Positions 24,653 through 34,160 of a stretch of 64,000 nucleotides of DNA are shown piece by piece. Origin of the DNA: Parazoarcus communis (GTDB lineage Bacteria > Pseudomonadota > Gammaproteobacteria > Burkholderiales > Rhodocyclaceae); assembly GCF_003111645.1 (NCBI RefSeq), contig NZ_CP022187.1, forward strand, positions 3,844,001-3,908,000, given 5' to 3'. A program made the translations under genes and the position numbers. Below the pieces are notes generated by a model, which did no database searches, was not told the DNA's origin, and saw nothing but the letters and a program-made list of their open reading frames with translations. Positions within the stretch are counted from its first letter, which is position 1. Each line of letters begins with the position of its first letter.

Positions 24653-26689
24653 TCAGTGCGCCAGCTGGCGCCGACGCCAGATCTGCAGTCCGAGCAACAG
24701 CGCAGCAGCGCCAATGCCGATCTCGTCGGTGATCGGCAGCGCGGCGACCAGACAGATCGCAGCCAGCAGCGCACCGACTCTTTCCGGCCAGCTCACCGGT
24801 TGCCACAGATAGCCCACCGAGGCGACGCCCCACAGGCCGATGGCGAGCACTGCCTTGAAGACGATCCACACCACTGCCAGCACGGTCGGGTCGCCCTGCA
24901 GCATCAGTTCAGGCGCGTAGACCGCCATGTAGGGAATGATGAAGCCGGCCATCGCGATTCGCACCGCCTGCACACCGATCTTCATGCCGGACACGCCCGC
25001 GATCGGCGCCGCTGCGAATGCGGCCAGTGCGACCGGCGGCGTCAGGTCCGCGAGAATGCCGAAGTAGAACACGAACATGTGGCTGACGATCAGCGGTACG
25101 CCGAGCTCGAGCAGGGCCGGTGCGGCCAGCGACGAGGTGATGATGTAGTTGGGGATGGTCGGGATGCCCATGCCCAGCAGCAGGCACACCAGCATGGTCA
25201 GTACCAGCGACAACAGCATGTTGTTTTCGCCGAGGGTGATGATCATGTTGGCAAACGAGGTTGCGGCGCCGGTCAGGGTCAGTACGCCGATGATCACGCC
25301 CACCAGGGCACAGGCCACGCCCACCGGCAGCGCATGACGCGCGCCGTCGGCCAGCGCATTCACCGCCAGTCGCAAGGTCTCGCGTCCGCCATGGATAAAG
25401 GCGCAGACAAGCACCAGCAGCGCGATCAGGACGAAAAAGGCGTCGATGCCCCACTTCAGAAAGCCGGAGCAGGCGATGCCGAGCGCGATCCAGAATGCCA
25501 CCCGCAGGGCGTTGCCCTTGAGCCGGAGCGCGATCGCGGCACCGAAGATCAGTACGGCGGTGAGCGCCAGCCCGACGGTGCCGGAGAACAGCGGGGTGTA
25601 GCCGGAGAACAGCAGCCACACCAGAATGCCCAGCGGCAGCAGCAGATACCAGCCACGCCGGATGGCCTCCCATGCGTTCGGGCACTCGCTCTTCGCGAGC
25701 CCGTGCAGGCCGGCGCGACCGGCTTCCAGGTGCACCATCCAGAAGGCGGTGACGAAATAGAGCACCGCGGGAATGATGGCTGCCGTGACAATCTCGACAT
25801 AGGCCACGCCAATGGTCTCTGCCATGATGAAGGCCACCGCGCCCATTACTGGCGGCATGATCTGCCCCCCCATGCTGGAGGTGGCCTCCACGCCGCCGGC
25901 AAACTCCGGGCGGTAGCCGAAGCGCTTCATCAACGGAATGGTGAATTGTCCGGTGGTGACGACGTTGGCCACGCCGGAGCCGTTGATCGTGCCCATCAGT
26001 CCGGAGGAAATCACCGACACCTTGGCCGGTCCGCCGCGGGTGTGACCGACGGTGCCCAGCGCAAAGTTGGTGAAGAGCTGGATCATGCCGGCCTGTTCGA
26101 GAAAGGCGCCGAACAGGATGAACAGGAAGATGTAGGTCGAGCTGACGTAGGTCGGGACGCCGTAGATGCCTTCGGTACCGAAGGTGAGGTGTTCGATCAG
26201 TTGCGAGAAATCATAGCCCCTGTGTGCGAGGTCGCCGGGCAGGTACTGGCCGAAGGCGGCGTAGGCCAGGAAGGTCGCGCAAATGAGCGGAAGTGCTGCA
26301 CCCATCATGCGCCGTGCGCCTTCGAACACCATGATCAGGGTGATGGTGCCGACCACGAGATCGGTCTGCGTCGGGTCTCCCGCACGCTGGATCAGGTCGC
26401 CCTCGTAAATCCAGTGGTAGAACGCCAGCACGAATCCGGTTGCGCCGATCAGCCACGCCAGTGACGGTACGCTGCGCCTGCGGGGCAGCCACACCGGAAA
26501 CGAGGCGAAGGTCATCAGCAGCAGAAAGCCGACGTGTATCGCCCGTACGACCTGGGACGACAGTGGGTGATAGGCCGCGATGACGATCTGATAGGCCGAA
26601 AAGGCTACTGCGATCAGGAACAGCGCACGTGCCTGGAGGCCCTTTTCGCGCTCCCAGCCAAAGGGTGTGAGCGAGCTGTTTTCGGACAT
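24653..26689 (-). CDS. TRAP transporter fused 4TM/12TM permease
   Basis: 678 residues in which the small (DctQ-like) and large (DctM-like) membrane subunits are one chain with some 17-18 hydrophobic segments. The large-subunit region has typical loops such as LMGTINGSGVANVVTTGQFT and GMGIPTIPNYI. It takes up an organic acid driven by Na+ or H+ gradient with the TAXI-type binding protein encoded 84 bases upstream at 26774-27730. This fused permease type usually pairs with TAXI proteins. Substrate unknown. Confidence 0.92.
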   Translation of the reverse strand: MSENSSLTPFGWEREKGLQARALFLIAVAFSAYQIVIAAYHPLSSQVVRAIHVGFLLLMTFASFPVWLPRRRSVPSLAWLIGATGFVLAFYHWIYEGDLIQRAGDPTQTDLVVGTITLIMVFEGARRMMGAALPLICATFLAYAAFGQYLPGDLAHRGYDFSQLIEHLTFGTEGIYGVPTYVSSTYIFLFILFGAFLEQAGMIQLFTNFALGTVGHTRGGPAKVSVISSGLMGTINGSGVANVVTTGQFTIPLMKRFGYRPEFAGGVEATSSMGGQIMPPVMGAVAFIMAETIGVAYVEIVTAAIIPAVLYFVTAFWMVHLEAGRAGLHGLAKSECPNAWEAIRRGWYLLLPLGILVWLLFSGYTPLFSGTVGLALTAVLIFGAAIALRLKGNALRVAFWIALGIACSGFLKWGIDAFFVLIALLVLVCAFIHGGRETLRLAVNALADGARHALPVGVACALVGVIIGVLTLTGAATSFANMIITLGENNMLLSLVLTMLVCLLLGMGIPTIPNYIITSSLAAPALLELGVPLIVSHMFVFYFGILADLTPPVALAAFAAAPIAGVSGMKIGVQAVRIAMAGFIIPYMAVYAPELMLQGDPTVLAVVWIVFKAVLAIGLWGVASVGYLWQPVSWPERVGALLAAICLVAALPITDEIGIGAAALLLGLQIWRRRQLAH

Positions 26690-26773
26690 GTGAAACTCCG
26701 GTCAGACGGATACAGTCTGCACCGCCTGGGCGGGCAGACTGCAGGGTCGGGGCTGGGTTCAGCCCGAAGACGA

Positions 26774-27730
26774 TTACTTCAGCAGGCCGACTTCGCGGTA
26801 ATAACGCTCGGCACCCGGGTGCAGCGGCAGCGGCACGGCGGCAGCGTCTTCCTTGGTGATGCCCTTTGCGGCGGCGTGCGCGTTGACGAGCTGGTCGAGG
26901 TTTTCGAACATGGTCTTCGTCATCGCATACACGGCATCGTCGGATACGCCCGAATGGGTGACCAGAATGTTGCGGATGCGCACGGTCGGTACGTCAGCGG
27001 TCTGTCCCTGGTAGGTGTTAGCCGGAATGACGCTGGCCTGATAGGCTGCATCGCCGATCTTGGCAACAACGTCGGTCGATACCGGGACCACGGTGATCTG
27101 CAGCGCATTGGCGAGGTCGCGCAGTGAGGCGACGCCAAGACCGGCTGATTGCAGCGTGGCATCGAGCTGGCGGTTCTTGATCAGCTCGACCGATTCGCCG
27201 AACGGAAGGTACTCCACCTTGCCGAGGTCGTCGTACGTCATGCCCGCGCCCTTGAAGATTGCACGTGCATTCAGTTCGGTGCCCGAGCGTGCGGCGCCGA
27301 CCGAGACCCGCTTGCCCTTCAGGTCGGCCAGGGTCTTGATGCCGGAGTCGCTGGCGGCGACGATCTGGATGTAGTTGGGGTAAATCGCAGCCACGCCGCG
27401 CAGCTTGCTGAGCTTGGTCTTGAAGCCTGCCTCCTCGACGCCGTTCCATGCATCGGAAACCGCGTCGCCGAGGGCGAAGGCAATCTCGCCGCGCCCGGCC
27501 TGGAGCAGGTTGAGGTTTTCCGCGCTGGCCTTGGTGGACTGCACGCTGACCTTTGCATTCGGCAAGGCATTGCCGTAGAGCTGGGACAGGGCGACGCCGA
27601 GCGGGTAGTACACGCCACTGGTGCCGCCGGTCAGCACATTGACGAATTGCTGGGCGTGCGCAGATTGTGCGCCGACAGAGGCGCCAAGCATCATGCCGGC
27701 CGCCAGGCCGAGGGTGCGAATCAGTCTCAT
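26774..27730 (-). CDS. TAXI-family TRAP solute-binding protein
   Basis: 318 residues with signal peptide (MRLIRTLGLAAGMM...ASVGAQSAHA) and the TAXI-family start FVNVLTGGTSGVYYPLG. Periplasmic receptor delivering ligand to the fused permease downstream. ATG 27730 is preceded by GGTAGGAGA; the frame from 27808 lacks a signal. TAXI members with known ligands bind glutamate or small dicarboxylates, but this one cannot be assigned. Confidence 0.92.
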   Translation of the reverse strand: MRLIRTLGLAAGMMLGASVGAQSAHAQQFVNVLTGGTSGVYYPLGVALSQLYGNALPNAKVSVQSTKASAENLNLLQAGRGEIAFALGDAVSDAWNGVEEAGFKTKLSKLRGVAAIYPNYIQIVAASDSGIKTLADLKGKRVSVGAARSGTELNARAIFKGAGMTYDDLGKVEYLPFGESVELIKNRQLDATLQSAGLGVASLRDLANALQITVVPVSTDVVAKIGDAAYQASVIPANTYQGQTADVPTVRIRNILVTHSGVSDDAVYAMTKTMFENLDQLVNAHAAAKGITKEDAAAVPLPLHPGAERYYREVGLLK

Positions 27731-27918
27731 CGAATGTCTCCTACCTTGATTGTTGTATGTCAAAGGATGCATCGAAGTCGCCCGTTCTGGCCGCCGGGTC
27801 GAGATCAATGACCAACTGTGCCCTCTAATGCGTACGTGCGGCTATCCGTGTTTGCCCGAATACAGGTGCGGCGCGGAGCCCGCCCGTCCCGCGTCCGGCG
27901 CGGGTGCTGCGGTGCGGA

Positions 27919-27940
27919 ATCTTTACACCATCTTTACGCC
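27919..27940 (+). promoter_or_regulatory. candidate KdpE-type box upstream of trkH
   Basis: Two adjoining 11-base units, ATCTTTACACC and ATCTTTACGCC, differ at one base. Eleven-base direct spacing is the usual geometry of OmpR/PhoB-class response-regulator sites, and the TTTACACC core resembles my recollection of the E. coli KdpE site before kdpFABC. It lies about 70-90 bases before trkH, whose neighbours encode KdpD/KdpE-like proteins. Confidence 0.5.
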
Positions 27941-28008
27941 TTTCTCCCTAGCATTCGCATCCTTTTCCGGGTGATCTGGCGGGTGCAAGCGCGCGCCGGA
28001 CTGATCAG

Positions 28009-29466
28009 ATGCGCAGCTACTTTCCGGTGATCGGTGCGCTTGGCCTTGTCCTGATGCTGTTCGGGCTGGTCATGGCGTTTCCGCTTGCGGTCTCGTATTT
28101 TCTGGATGACGGCGCGGTAACGGCGTACGACGAAGCCTTGCTGGTGACCGTCGCCTGCGGTCTGCTTGCCTGGCTCACGACCCGCGCGCGGCGCCGCGAT
28201 CTGCGGGTACATGACGGCTTTCTGCTGGTTGCGGCGACCTGGATCGTGGTGCCGGTGTTCGGCGCCATGCCGCTGATGCTCTACATGCCGGCGCTGTCCT
28301 TCACCGATGCCTATTTCGAGGCCGCCTCCGGCCTGACCACGACCGGTGCGACCGTGCTGACCGGGCTCGAATACCTGCCGGTCTCGATCAACCTGTGGCG
28401 CACCTTCATGCACTGGGTCGGCGGCATGGGGGTGATCGTCCTGATGGTGGCGGTGCTGCCGCTGCTGGGCATCGGCGGGCGGCAGGTGTTCAAGGCGGAA
28501 ACGCCGGGACCGATGAAGGAATCGGGGCTGACGCCGCGTATTGCCGAAACGGCAAAGGGGTTGTGGACGGTGTATGCGCTGCTCACCCTGGCCTGCGGTC
28601 TATCCCTGTGGTGGGCCGGCATGAAGCCGTGGGAGGCTGTGATCCATGCATTTTCGATCATGGGCCTGGGGGGCTTCTCCGATCGTGATGCCAGTCTCGG
28701 GGGCTTCGACAGCCTGCCCATCGAACTGGTCACCATGGGCTTTGCGCTGCTGTCCGGGGTGAACTTCGCCACCCACTACCTTGCGCTGGTGCGGCGCAGT
28801 CCCGGTGCCTATCTTCAGGACCCCGAGGTGCCGTGGTTCTTCGGCACACTCGTCGTCATGATCACCGCCCTGACGCTCTATCTGATGCAGTTCAATGTCT
28901 ATGCGGACATGCCCACCACCCTGCGCTATGTCGCCTTCCATGCGATTTCGCTGGCCACTTCGCTTGGGCTGGCCACCTACGACTACACCTTGTGGCCGAT
29001 GTTTGCGCAGATCTGCGTCCTTTTTCTGTGCAGCTTCGCCGCCTGTTCGGGCTCGACCGGAGGCGGCATCAAGATGATGCGGGCGATCATTCTGTACAAA
29101 CAGTCCTATCGAGAAATCGTGCGTTCGCTGCACCCGAGTGCGGTGCTGCCGCTCAGGCTCGGGCGCCAGGCGATCTCGGAAGGGGTTCTCCACGCGGTGC
29201 TGGCCTTCAGCTTCATGTACATGGTGACCATCGTCAGCCTCACGCTGGTGCTTGCCGCAACCGGCCTCGACCTCATCACCGCGTTTTCGGGCGTGGTCGC
29301 ATGTCTCAACAATGCAGGCCCCGGACTGGGGGCGGTGGGGCCGGCGTCCAACTACCAGGGGCTGAGCGACCTGCAGACCTGGATTCTGAGTTTCTCCATG
29401 ATCCTCGGACGGCTGGAGATCTTCACCCTGCTGGTGGTGATGACGCCGACCTTCTGGCGACGCTGA
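28009..29466 (+). CDS. trkH: Trk potassium uptake channel subunit TrkH
   Basis: 485 residues, inner-membrane K+-translocating subunit with four M1-P-M2 repeats. The four filter regions are visible: SGLTTTGATVLTG, IMGLGGFSDRD, TSLGLATYDY and LNNAGPGLGAVGP. It works with a cytoplasmic TrkA ring, whose gene is not in this window. It ends 12 bases from the convergent KdpE-like regulator. A possible response-regulator box is in its leader. Confidence 0.93.
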   Translation: MRSYFPVIGALGLVLMLFGLVMAFPLAVSYFLDDGAVTAYDEALLVTVACGLLAWLTTRARRRDLRVHDGFLLVAATWIVVPVFGAMPLMLYMPALSFTDAYFEAASGLTTTGATVLTGLEYLPVSINLWRTFMHWVGGMGVIVLMVAVLPLLGIGGRQVFKAETPGPMKESGLTPRIAETAKGLWTVYALLTLACGLSLWWAGMKPWEAVIHAFSIMGLGGFSDRDASLGGFDSLPIELVTMGFALLSGVNFATHYLALVRRSPGAYLQDPEVPWFFGTLVVMITALTLYLMQFNVYADMPTTLRYVAFHAISLATSLGLATYDYTLWPMFAQICVLFLCSFAACSGSTGGGIKMMRAIILYKQSYREIVRSLHPSAVLPLRLGRQAISEGVLHAVLAFSFMYMVTIVSLTLVLAATGLDLITAFSGVVACLNNAGPGLGAVGPASNYQGLSDLQTWILSFSMILGRLEIFTLLVVMTPTFWRR

Positions 29467-29478
29467 GCGCCCGCCTGC

Positions 29479-30177
29479 CTAAAGTACCAGGCGATAACCG
29501 ACGCCGGACTCGGTCAGGATGTGGGCGGGGAAGCCGGGGTTCGGCTCCAGCTTGCGCCGCAACCCGCCCATGTACACCCGCAGGTAGTGGTTGTGTTCGA
29601 CATGGTTCGGCCCCCATACGGCGGCCAGCAGTTGACGGTGGGTGAGGACGCGGCCTGCGTTGGCGATCAGATGGCCGAGGAGCTTGAACTCGATCGGCGT
29701 CAGGCGCACCGGTTCGCCATTGCGGGTGACGCTGCGCTGGGCGAGGTCGACCTCGATCTCGCCGAAGCTCACGGTCGACAAGCCCTCTGACGGGCGCAGC
29801 GACCGTCGGAGCAGGGCCCTGACCCTGGCCAGCAGCTCGGCGATGCCGAATGGCTTGGTGAGGTAGTCGTCCGCACCTGCGTCGAGTGCGGCAACCTTGT
29901 CGTGTTCGTCGCTGCGGGCGGACAGCACCAGCACCGGCATGCCCGACCACGCCCGCAACGCGGCGAGCACCGCAAGCCCGTCCTCGTCTGGCAGGCCGAG
30001 GTCGAGGATGAGCAGATCGGGTTTGCGCGAGTTCAGTTCGATGCGCGCACGCGCCGCGGTGCCGGCTTCGCTGACCACGCAGCCGGCCGACTCCAGCGCG
30101 GTGCGTACAAAGCGGCGAATGCCGGGCTCGTCGTCCACGATCACGACGGCGGGCGGGTGGGTGAGGGCGTCTTTCAC
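29479..30177 (-). CDS. kdpE: KdpE-like response regulator
   Basis: 232 residues: receiver domain with acidic pocket DDE (residues 15-17) and phospho-acceptor Asp59 in LLILDLGLPDEDG, then an OmpR-type winged helix ending RVYMGGLRRKLEPNP. The KdpE assignment rests on overall likeness and on the adjoining KdpD-like kinase. GTG 30177 overlaps the kinase stop (GTGA); an in-frame start at 30465 is read-through within the kinase gene. No kdpFABC genes are in the window, so the natural local target is trkH. Confidence 0.85.
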   Translation of the reverse strand: MKDALTHPPAVVIVDDEPGIRRFVRTALESAGCVVSEAGTAARARIELNSRKPDLLILDLGLPDEDGLAVLAALRAWSGMPVLVLSARSDEHDKVAALDAGADDYLTKPFGIAELLARVRALLRRSLRPSEGLSTVSFGEIEVDLAQRSVTRNGEPVRLTPIEFKLLGHLIANAGRVLTHRQLLAAVWGPNHVEHNHYLRVYMGGLRRKLEPNPGFPAHILTESGVGYRLVL

Positions 30178-31421
30178 GCTTCGCTGTCCGGGGGCTGAGG
30201 TGGGGTGGAAAGGGGCAGGCGCAGGGTGACGCGTGCGCCACCGCCGGGCGGGCTGTCGATCTCGACCCTGCCGCCATGGGCGCCGACGATCGCGCGCACG
30301 ATGGCGAGGCCAAGGCCGGTGCCTGAAGGCGGGCTTCCCGCCGCCGGCAGTCCGGGCCCGTCGTCGCTTACGCTGAGGCTCAGCATGCCGGCATCGGCGC
30401 TGGCCGCGATGTCGATCCGGCCCGCCGGCGGCGTGTGGTGGGCGGCGTTCTCCAGCAGATTGCACAGCACCCGCTCCATCAGGACCGGATCAACATCGAT
30501 CAGCGGCAGGGTGTCGGGCAGGTCGATGGCGATCCTGTGCGTGTTCAGCAGGCTGCTGCGGGCCTGCATCGCCGCACCGACCACTTCCTCCAGCGGCAGC
30601 CACTCGCGGCGCAGGGTGACCGCACCCGACTGCAGTCGGGCGAGGTCGAGCAGGTCGCGGGCGAGCACATGGGTGCGCAGCGCTTCGGCGCGGATCGCGT
30701 CCGCGAGCTCGGCCTGTGCCGGGGGCAGCGGCGGCCCGGCCAGCGGCAGGGCTTCGGCCAGCCCGGCCAGCGCGGTCAGCGGCGTACGCAGGTCGTGCGA
30801 CAGCGTCGCCAGCAGTGCGCTGCGCATGCGCTCGGCCTCGATCTCGATCCGGTTGCGCTCGGCCTCGGCGAGGTAGTGCTCGCGCTCGATCGCGGTGGAA
30901 AAGAGCGTGGCGTAGGTCTCCCGCAGCGAGGCCGGTGTGTCGGGGCCCAGTGCGGCCATGCTGCGCGCGCGCAGGGCCCCGATCTGTTCGGCATTGACCG
31001 CAGCGGACAGGGCCTGGGCGATCTCGTAGAGCTGTCGGGATTCGCGCTCCCGCGCCTCGGCATCATCGCGCTCGCGGCCGAGGCGGGTGGCCAGGGCGGC
31101 GGTGGTCAAGGCGACAGCCAGCAGCACGGCGAAGGTCAGCAGGTACTGCAAGTCGCTCACCGCCAGGGTGAAGTGCGGGTGAACGAAGAAGAAATCGAAC
31201 AAGGCCACCGAGAGAAAGGCGGCGAGCACCGCCGGGCCGCGGCCGAAGCGAACCGCGGAAAACATCACCGCCAGCGGAAACAGCATTGCGATGTTGGCCA
31301 GATCGAATGCGCCGAGCAAGGGGGCACCGATACCGGCAACCGCGCCGACCGTGATCGCGGCATAGAGATAGTCCTTCCAGCGCAGTGGTGCGGCAAGGGC
31401 GGTTGGCGGGGGCAGATCCAT
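30174..31421 (-). CDS. short KdpD-like sensor kinase lacking the N-terminal KdpD domain
   Basis: 415 residues against roughly 900 in E. coli KdpD. It starts directly with the DUF4118 four-helix membrane block (residues about 16-115), continues through a linker with only a remnant GAF region, and ends in a kinase core with phospho-acceptor His209 in SHDLRTPL, N-box NLLENAAHHT and G-boxes DDGPGLP and GTGLGLAI. The cytosolic KdpD and USP-like domains that sense in classical KdpD are absent. The gene opens cleanly at ATG 31421 with no decayed frame before it, so it looks like a stable short form. Confidence 0.85.
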   Translation of the reverse strand: MDLPPPTALAAPLRWKDYLYAAITVGAVAGIGAPLLGAFDLANIAMLFPLAVMFSAVRFGRGPAVLAAFLSVALFDFFFVHPHFTLAVSDLQYLLTFAVLLAVALTTAALATRLGRERDDAEARERESRQLYEIAQALSAAVNAEQIGALRARSMAALGPDTPASLRETYATLFSTAIEREHYLAEAERNRIEIEAERMRSALLATLSHDLRTPLTALAGLAEALPLAGPPLPPAQAELADAIRAEALRTHVLARDLLDLARLQSGAVTLRREWLPLEEVVGAAMQARSSLLNTHRIAIDLPDTLPLIDVDPVLMERVLCNLLENAAHHTPPAGRIDIAASADAGMLSLSVSDDGPGLPAAGSPPSGTGLGLAIVRAIVGAHGGRVEIDSPPGGGARVTLRLPLSTPPQPPDSEA

Positions 31422-31591
31422 GTGCGAACTCTAGCGCGAAGCGGGGTCGTCCGGTGTGCATGCGGCGCGCTCGCCGATCCCCGCGTGTTTGCGACCGGCA
31501 TGTGTGGCTCTTGCGTCCCGGCGCCTAACTGGCCACCATTCGGCCCTTGTCGCGACGGACGTCGTCGCGCGCAGCGAGGGCGTCTGGCGCA

Positions 31592-32398
31592 ATGGAATTC
31601 GATCTGTGGTTGGTGGCCTACCTGGGCCTGGGTGCGATTGTCGGTTTTTTTGCCGGTCTGCTCGGCGTGGGCGGCGGCGGCATCATGGTGCCGATGCTGA
31701 CGACCTTCTTCGTCGCCCAGGGCTTCCCGCATGAGCAGGTTCTGCACATGGCGCTGGGTACGTCGATGGCGACCATCGTGCTGACCTCGGTGTCCAGCCT
31801 GCGGGCCCATCATGCGCGTGGGGCAGTGCACTGGAATATCGTTCGCAGTATCACCCCTGGCATCCTGCTGGGGACCTTTGGCGGTACCTTCATCGCGTCG
31901 CGGGTGGATACGGTGCCGCTGGCGATCTTCTTCGTCTGCTTCATGGCCTACGTGTCCATCCAGATGCTGCTCAACGTCAAGCCCAAGCCCTCGCGCAATC
32001 TGCCCGGTACCGCAGGGATGACCGCGGTCGGCATGGGCATTGGCGGCGTGTCGGCGCTGGTGGCGATCGGCGGCGGATCGCTGTCGGTGCCCTTCATGAC
32101 CTGGTGCAACGTCAAGGTTCAGCACGCCATCGGCACCTCGGCCGCGATCGGTCTTCCGATCGCCGTGGCCGGAACGGTGGGTTACCTGGTCAATGGCTGG
32201 TCGGTCGCCGGTACGCCGTCGCTGTCTTTCGGCTATATCTACCTGCCGGCGCTGGTGCTGGTGGGTATCGTCAGCATCTTCATGGCGCCGGTCGGCGCTT
32301 CATTTGCGCACCGTCTGCCGGTGGCGACGCTCAAGAAGATCTTCGCCGGCGTGCTGATGCTGCTGTGCGCCAAGATGCTTTATTCGCTGTTTGCCTGA
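31592..32398 (+). CDS. TSUP (TauE/SafE-family) membrane transporter
   Basis: 268 residues, about eight hydrophobic helices, with the family's Gly-rich N-terminal GLLGVGGGGIMVPML and its internal repeat GVSALVAIGGGSLSVPF. Members export or import sulfite, sulfoacetate and other anions; the substrate here is unknown. ATG 31592 is used since the first helix begins there. Divergent from the kinase gene and 15 bases ahead of the LysE-type gene, so the two exporters are probably co-transcribed. Confidence 0.88.
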   Translation: MEFDLWLVAYLGLGAIVGFFAGLLGVGGGGIMVPMLTTFFVAQGFPHEQVLHMALGTSMATIVLTSVSSLRAHHARGAVHWNIVRSITPGILLGTFGGTFIASRVDTVPLAIFFVCFMAYVSIQMLLNVKPKPSRNLPGTAGMTAVGMGIGGVSALVAIGGGSLSVPFMTWCNVKVQHAIGTSAAIGLPIAVAGTVGYLVNGWSVAGTPSLSFGYIYLPALVLVGIVSIFMAPVGASFAHRLPVATLKKIFAGVLMLLCAKMLYSLFA

Positions 32399-32413
32399 GC
32401 GGAGTGTGACGGT

Positions 32414-33034
32414 ATGAGCTGGAATCTGTGGCTGCCCTTCCTGGTGGCAAATCTCGTGATCTCGGTGTCGCCCGGGCCGGGGGCGGTGTTGTCCATGGCA
32501 ACCGGCCTGCGTCACGGTTATGGCGCCGCGCTGCGGTCGATCGCCGGATTGCAGGCGGCATTGCTGCTGCAGCTTGCGGTGGTGACGCTTGGGCTCGGCG
32601 CCCTGCTGGCGACATCGGCCACGGCCTTTCTCGTCGTCAAGGTGCTGGGGGCGGTGTACCTGGTGTGGCTTGGTGTCGCCAAGTGGCGCGCCAGGGTGGA
32701 GGCGCTCGATGAGGCCGGCAGTGGAGCCGGCCGGCCTCGGGGCGGTCTGTTCATGCAGGGCATGCTGGTGAACCTGACCAATCCCAAGGCCATTGTCTTC
32801 ATGGCGGCGCTGGTGCCGCAGTTCATGGTGGCCACCGCACCGCAGTGGCCTCAGATTCTGGTCATCGCCACCACCATGGTCGTGGTCGATACGGTGGTGA
32901 TGTCCTGTTATGCGCTGCTGGCGACCCGCTTTCGTCCCTTGTTGCGCAACCCGAACGCGCTCAGGATCCAGAACCGTGTGTTCGGCGGGCTCTTTGTCGG
33001 TGCCGGCGCCTTTCTGGCAGCGTCCAGCCGCTAG
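32414..33034 (+). CDS. LysE/RhtB-family amino acid exporter
   Basis: 206 residues with six predicted helices and the LysE signature SPGPGAVLSMATGLRHG near residue 20 plus NLTNPKAIVF near 118. Exports amino acids or related small molecules by proton exchange. It follows the TSUP gene and converges on the ModE-like regulator, leaving 16 bases. Confidence 0.88.
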   Translation: MSWNLWLPFLVANLVISVSPGPGAVLSMATGLRHGYGAALRSIAGLQAALLLQLAVVTLGLGALLATSATAFLVVKVLGAVYLVWLGVAKWRARVEALDEAGSGAGRPRGGLFMQGMLVNLTNPKAIVFMAALVPQFMVATAPQWPQILVIATTMVVVDTVVMSCYALLATRFRPLLRNPNALRIQNRVFGGLFVGAGAFLAASSR

Positions 33035-33050
33035 TGCGCAGGGTGCGTTC

Positions 33051-34160
33051 TCAGTCCGGGGCGGAGGGCCTCGGGCTGCGGTAGGACCACCATGGCAGCA
33101 CCTGGCGCATCGACAACACCTCACCTGACTGTGCCGGCTGGTAGCCGGCCAGCCTGCCAAGGCCGGCCTGCCATGCATTGCCCTTGAGCAGATCGAGCAG
33201 TGCGGCGACCGCCGGTGTATCGAGTGCCGATTTGAGGCAGGCAAGGTGGTAGCGTTCGTTGGCCAGCGGCACGAAGTCCAGCCCGCGCCCACGCGCCGTG
33301 GCCTTGATGCCGAGGCCGACGTCGGCCTGGCCGGAGGCAACGGCCTGGGCCACCGCAGCATGGGAGTGCTCGGTATGGTCGTAGCCGTTGATGTCCTGCA
33401 CGGGGATACCCGCCTGTACCAGAAGCTCGTCCAGCAGCACGCGGGTGCCGGTGCCTAGCGCACGGTTGGCAAAGCGGGCCCGGCTTTGGCGCACGTCGGC
33501 CAGCGAGTGCAGATTCAGTGGATTGCCGCGGGCGACGATCAGGCCCTGGGTCCGCCGCGCAAAACCGATGATCTTGTGCAGGCCCGGGCGCAGCAGGGGC
33601 TTGTAGGTGCGGCGTGTCAGGCTATCGGTGTCGGCGCCTTCCAGCGTGTGGAAGCCGGCCATCAGGCAGCGCCCCTCATTGAGGGCGCGGATGGCATCCA
33701 CACTGCCGCTGAAGCGGATGTCGAGATGCAGTCGGTGCGCGGGCTGGCGTGCCTGCTCCTGCAGTGCGGCAAGTGCCTCGTCATGGCTGGCATACATCGT
33801 CAGCACGTGGGCGCTGTCGTCAAAGGCCACGGCATAGACGCGCTCGAGATCGGCGCGCAGGGCCTCGATCTGCGGCAACAGCCTGGCCTGGGCCTGGCGC
33901 TCGGCCCACATCAGCTTGGTGCCGAATTCGGTCAGGCGCGCGGGCTGGCCCTTCTCCCACACGATCATGCTGTGTCCGAGGCTCTCCTCCCAGCGTCGGA
34001 GCTCGCCCCAGACATGCCGGTACGACAGGCCAAGACGTTTGGCCGCGCCCGAGATCGAGCCGCTTTCGGCCACGGCCTGCAAGAGGTCGATCAGCGGATT
34101 GTGGACGCGGGCGGGGCTGGCGTCATCGCCGAGGGTGTAGTGAAAGTTGATCCTATGCAC
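33051..34160 (-). CDS. ModE-type HTH regulator with periplasmic-binding-like ligand domain
   Basis: 369 residues. Residues about 20-90 form a ModE/LysR-type winged helix (GSISGAAKRLGLSYRHVW), and about 125-340 is a substrate-binding-protein-like domain (GSVDAIRALNEGRC, GTRVLLDELL, ADVGLGIKATARG), a pairing seen in molybdate- or tungstate-responsive regulators. It is divergent from tupA, so it most likely controls tungstate (or molybdate) uptake through the 100-base intergenic region. Confidence 0.85.
   Translation of the reverse strand: MHRINFHYTLGDDASPARVHNPLIDLLQAVAESGSISGAAKRLGLSYRHVWGELRRWEESLGHSMIVWEKGQPARLTEFGTKLMWAERQAQARLLPQIEALRADLERVYAVAFDDSAHVLTMYASHDEALAALQEQARQPAHRLHLDIRFSGSVDAIRALNEGRCLMAGFHTLEGADTDSLTRRTYKPLLRPGLHKIIGFARRTQGLIVARGNPLNLHSLADVRQSRARFANRALGTGTRVLLDELLVQAGIPVQDINGYDHTEHSHAAVAQAVASGQADVGLGIKATARGRGLDFVPLANERYHLACLKSALDTPAVAALLDLLKGNAWQAGLGRLAGYQPAQSGEVLSMRQVLPWWSYRSPRPSAPD

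Noticed and set aside
24656-26464. 602-residue plus-strand frame opposite the TRAP permease
   Set aside because: Extremely rich in His, Gln, Arg and Asp, as expected from the reverse of membrane-helix codons; no family.
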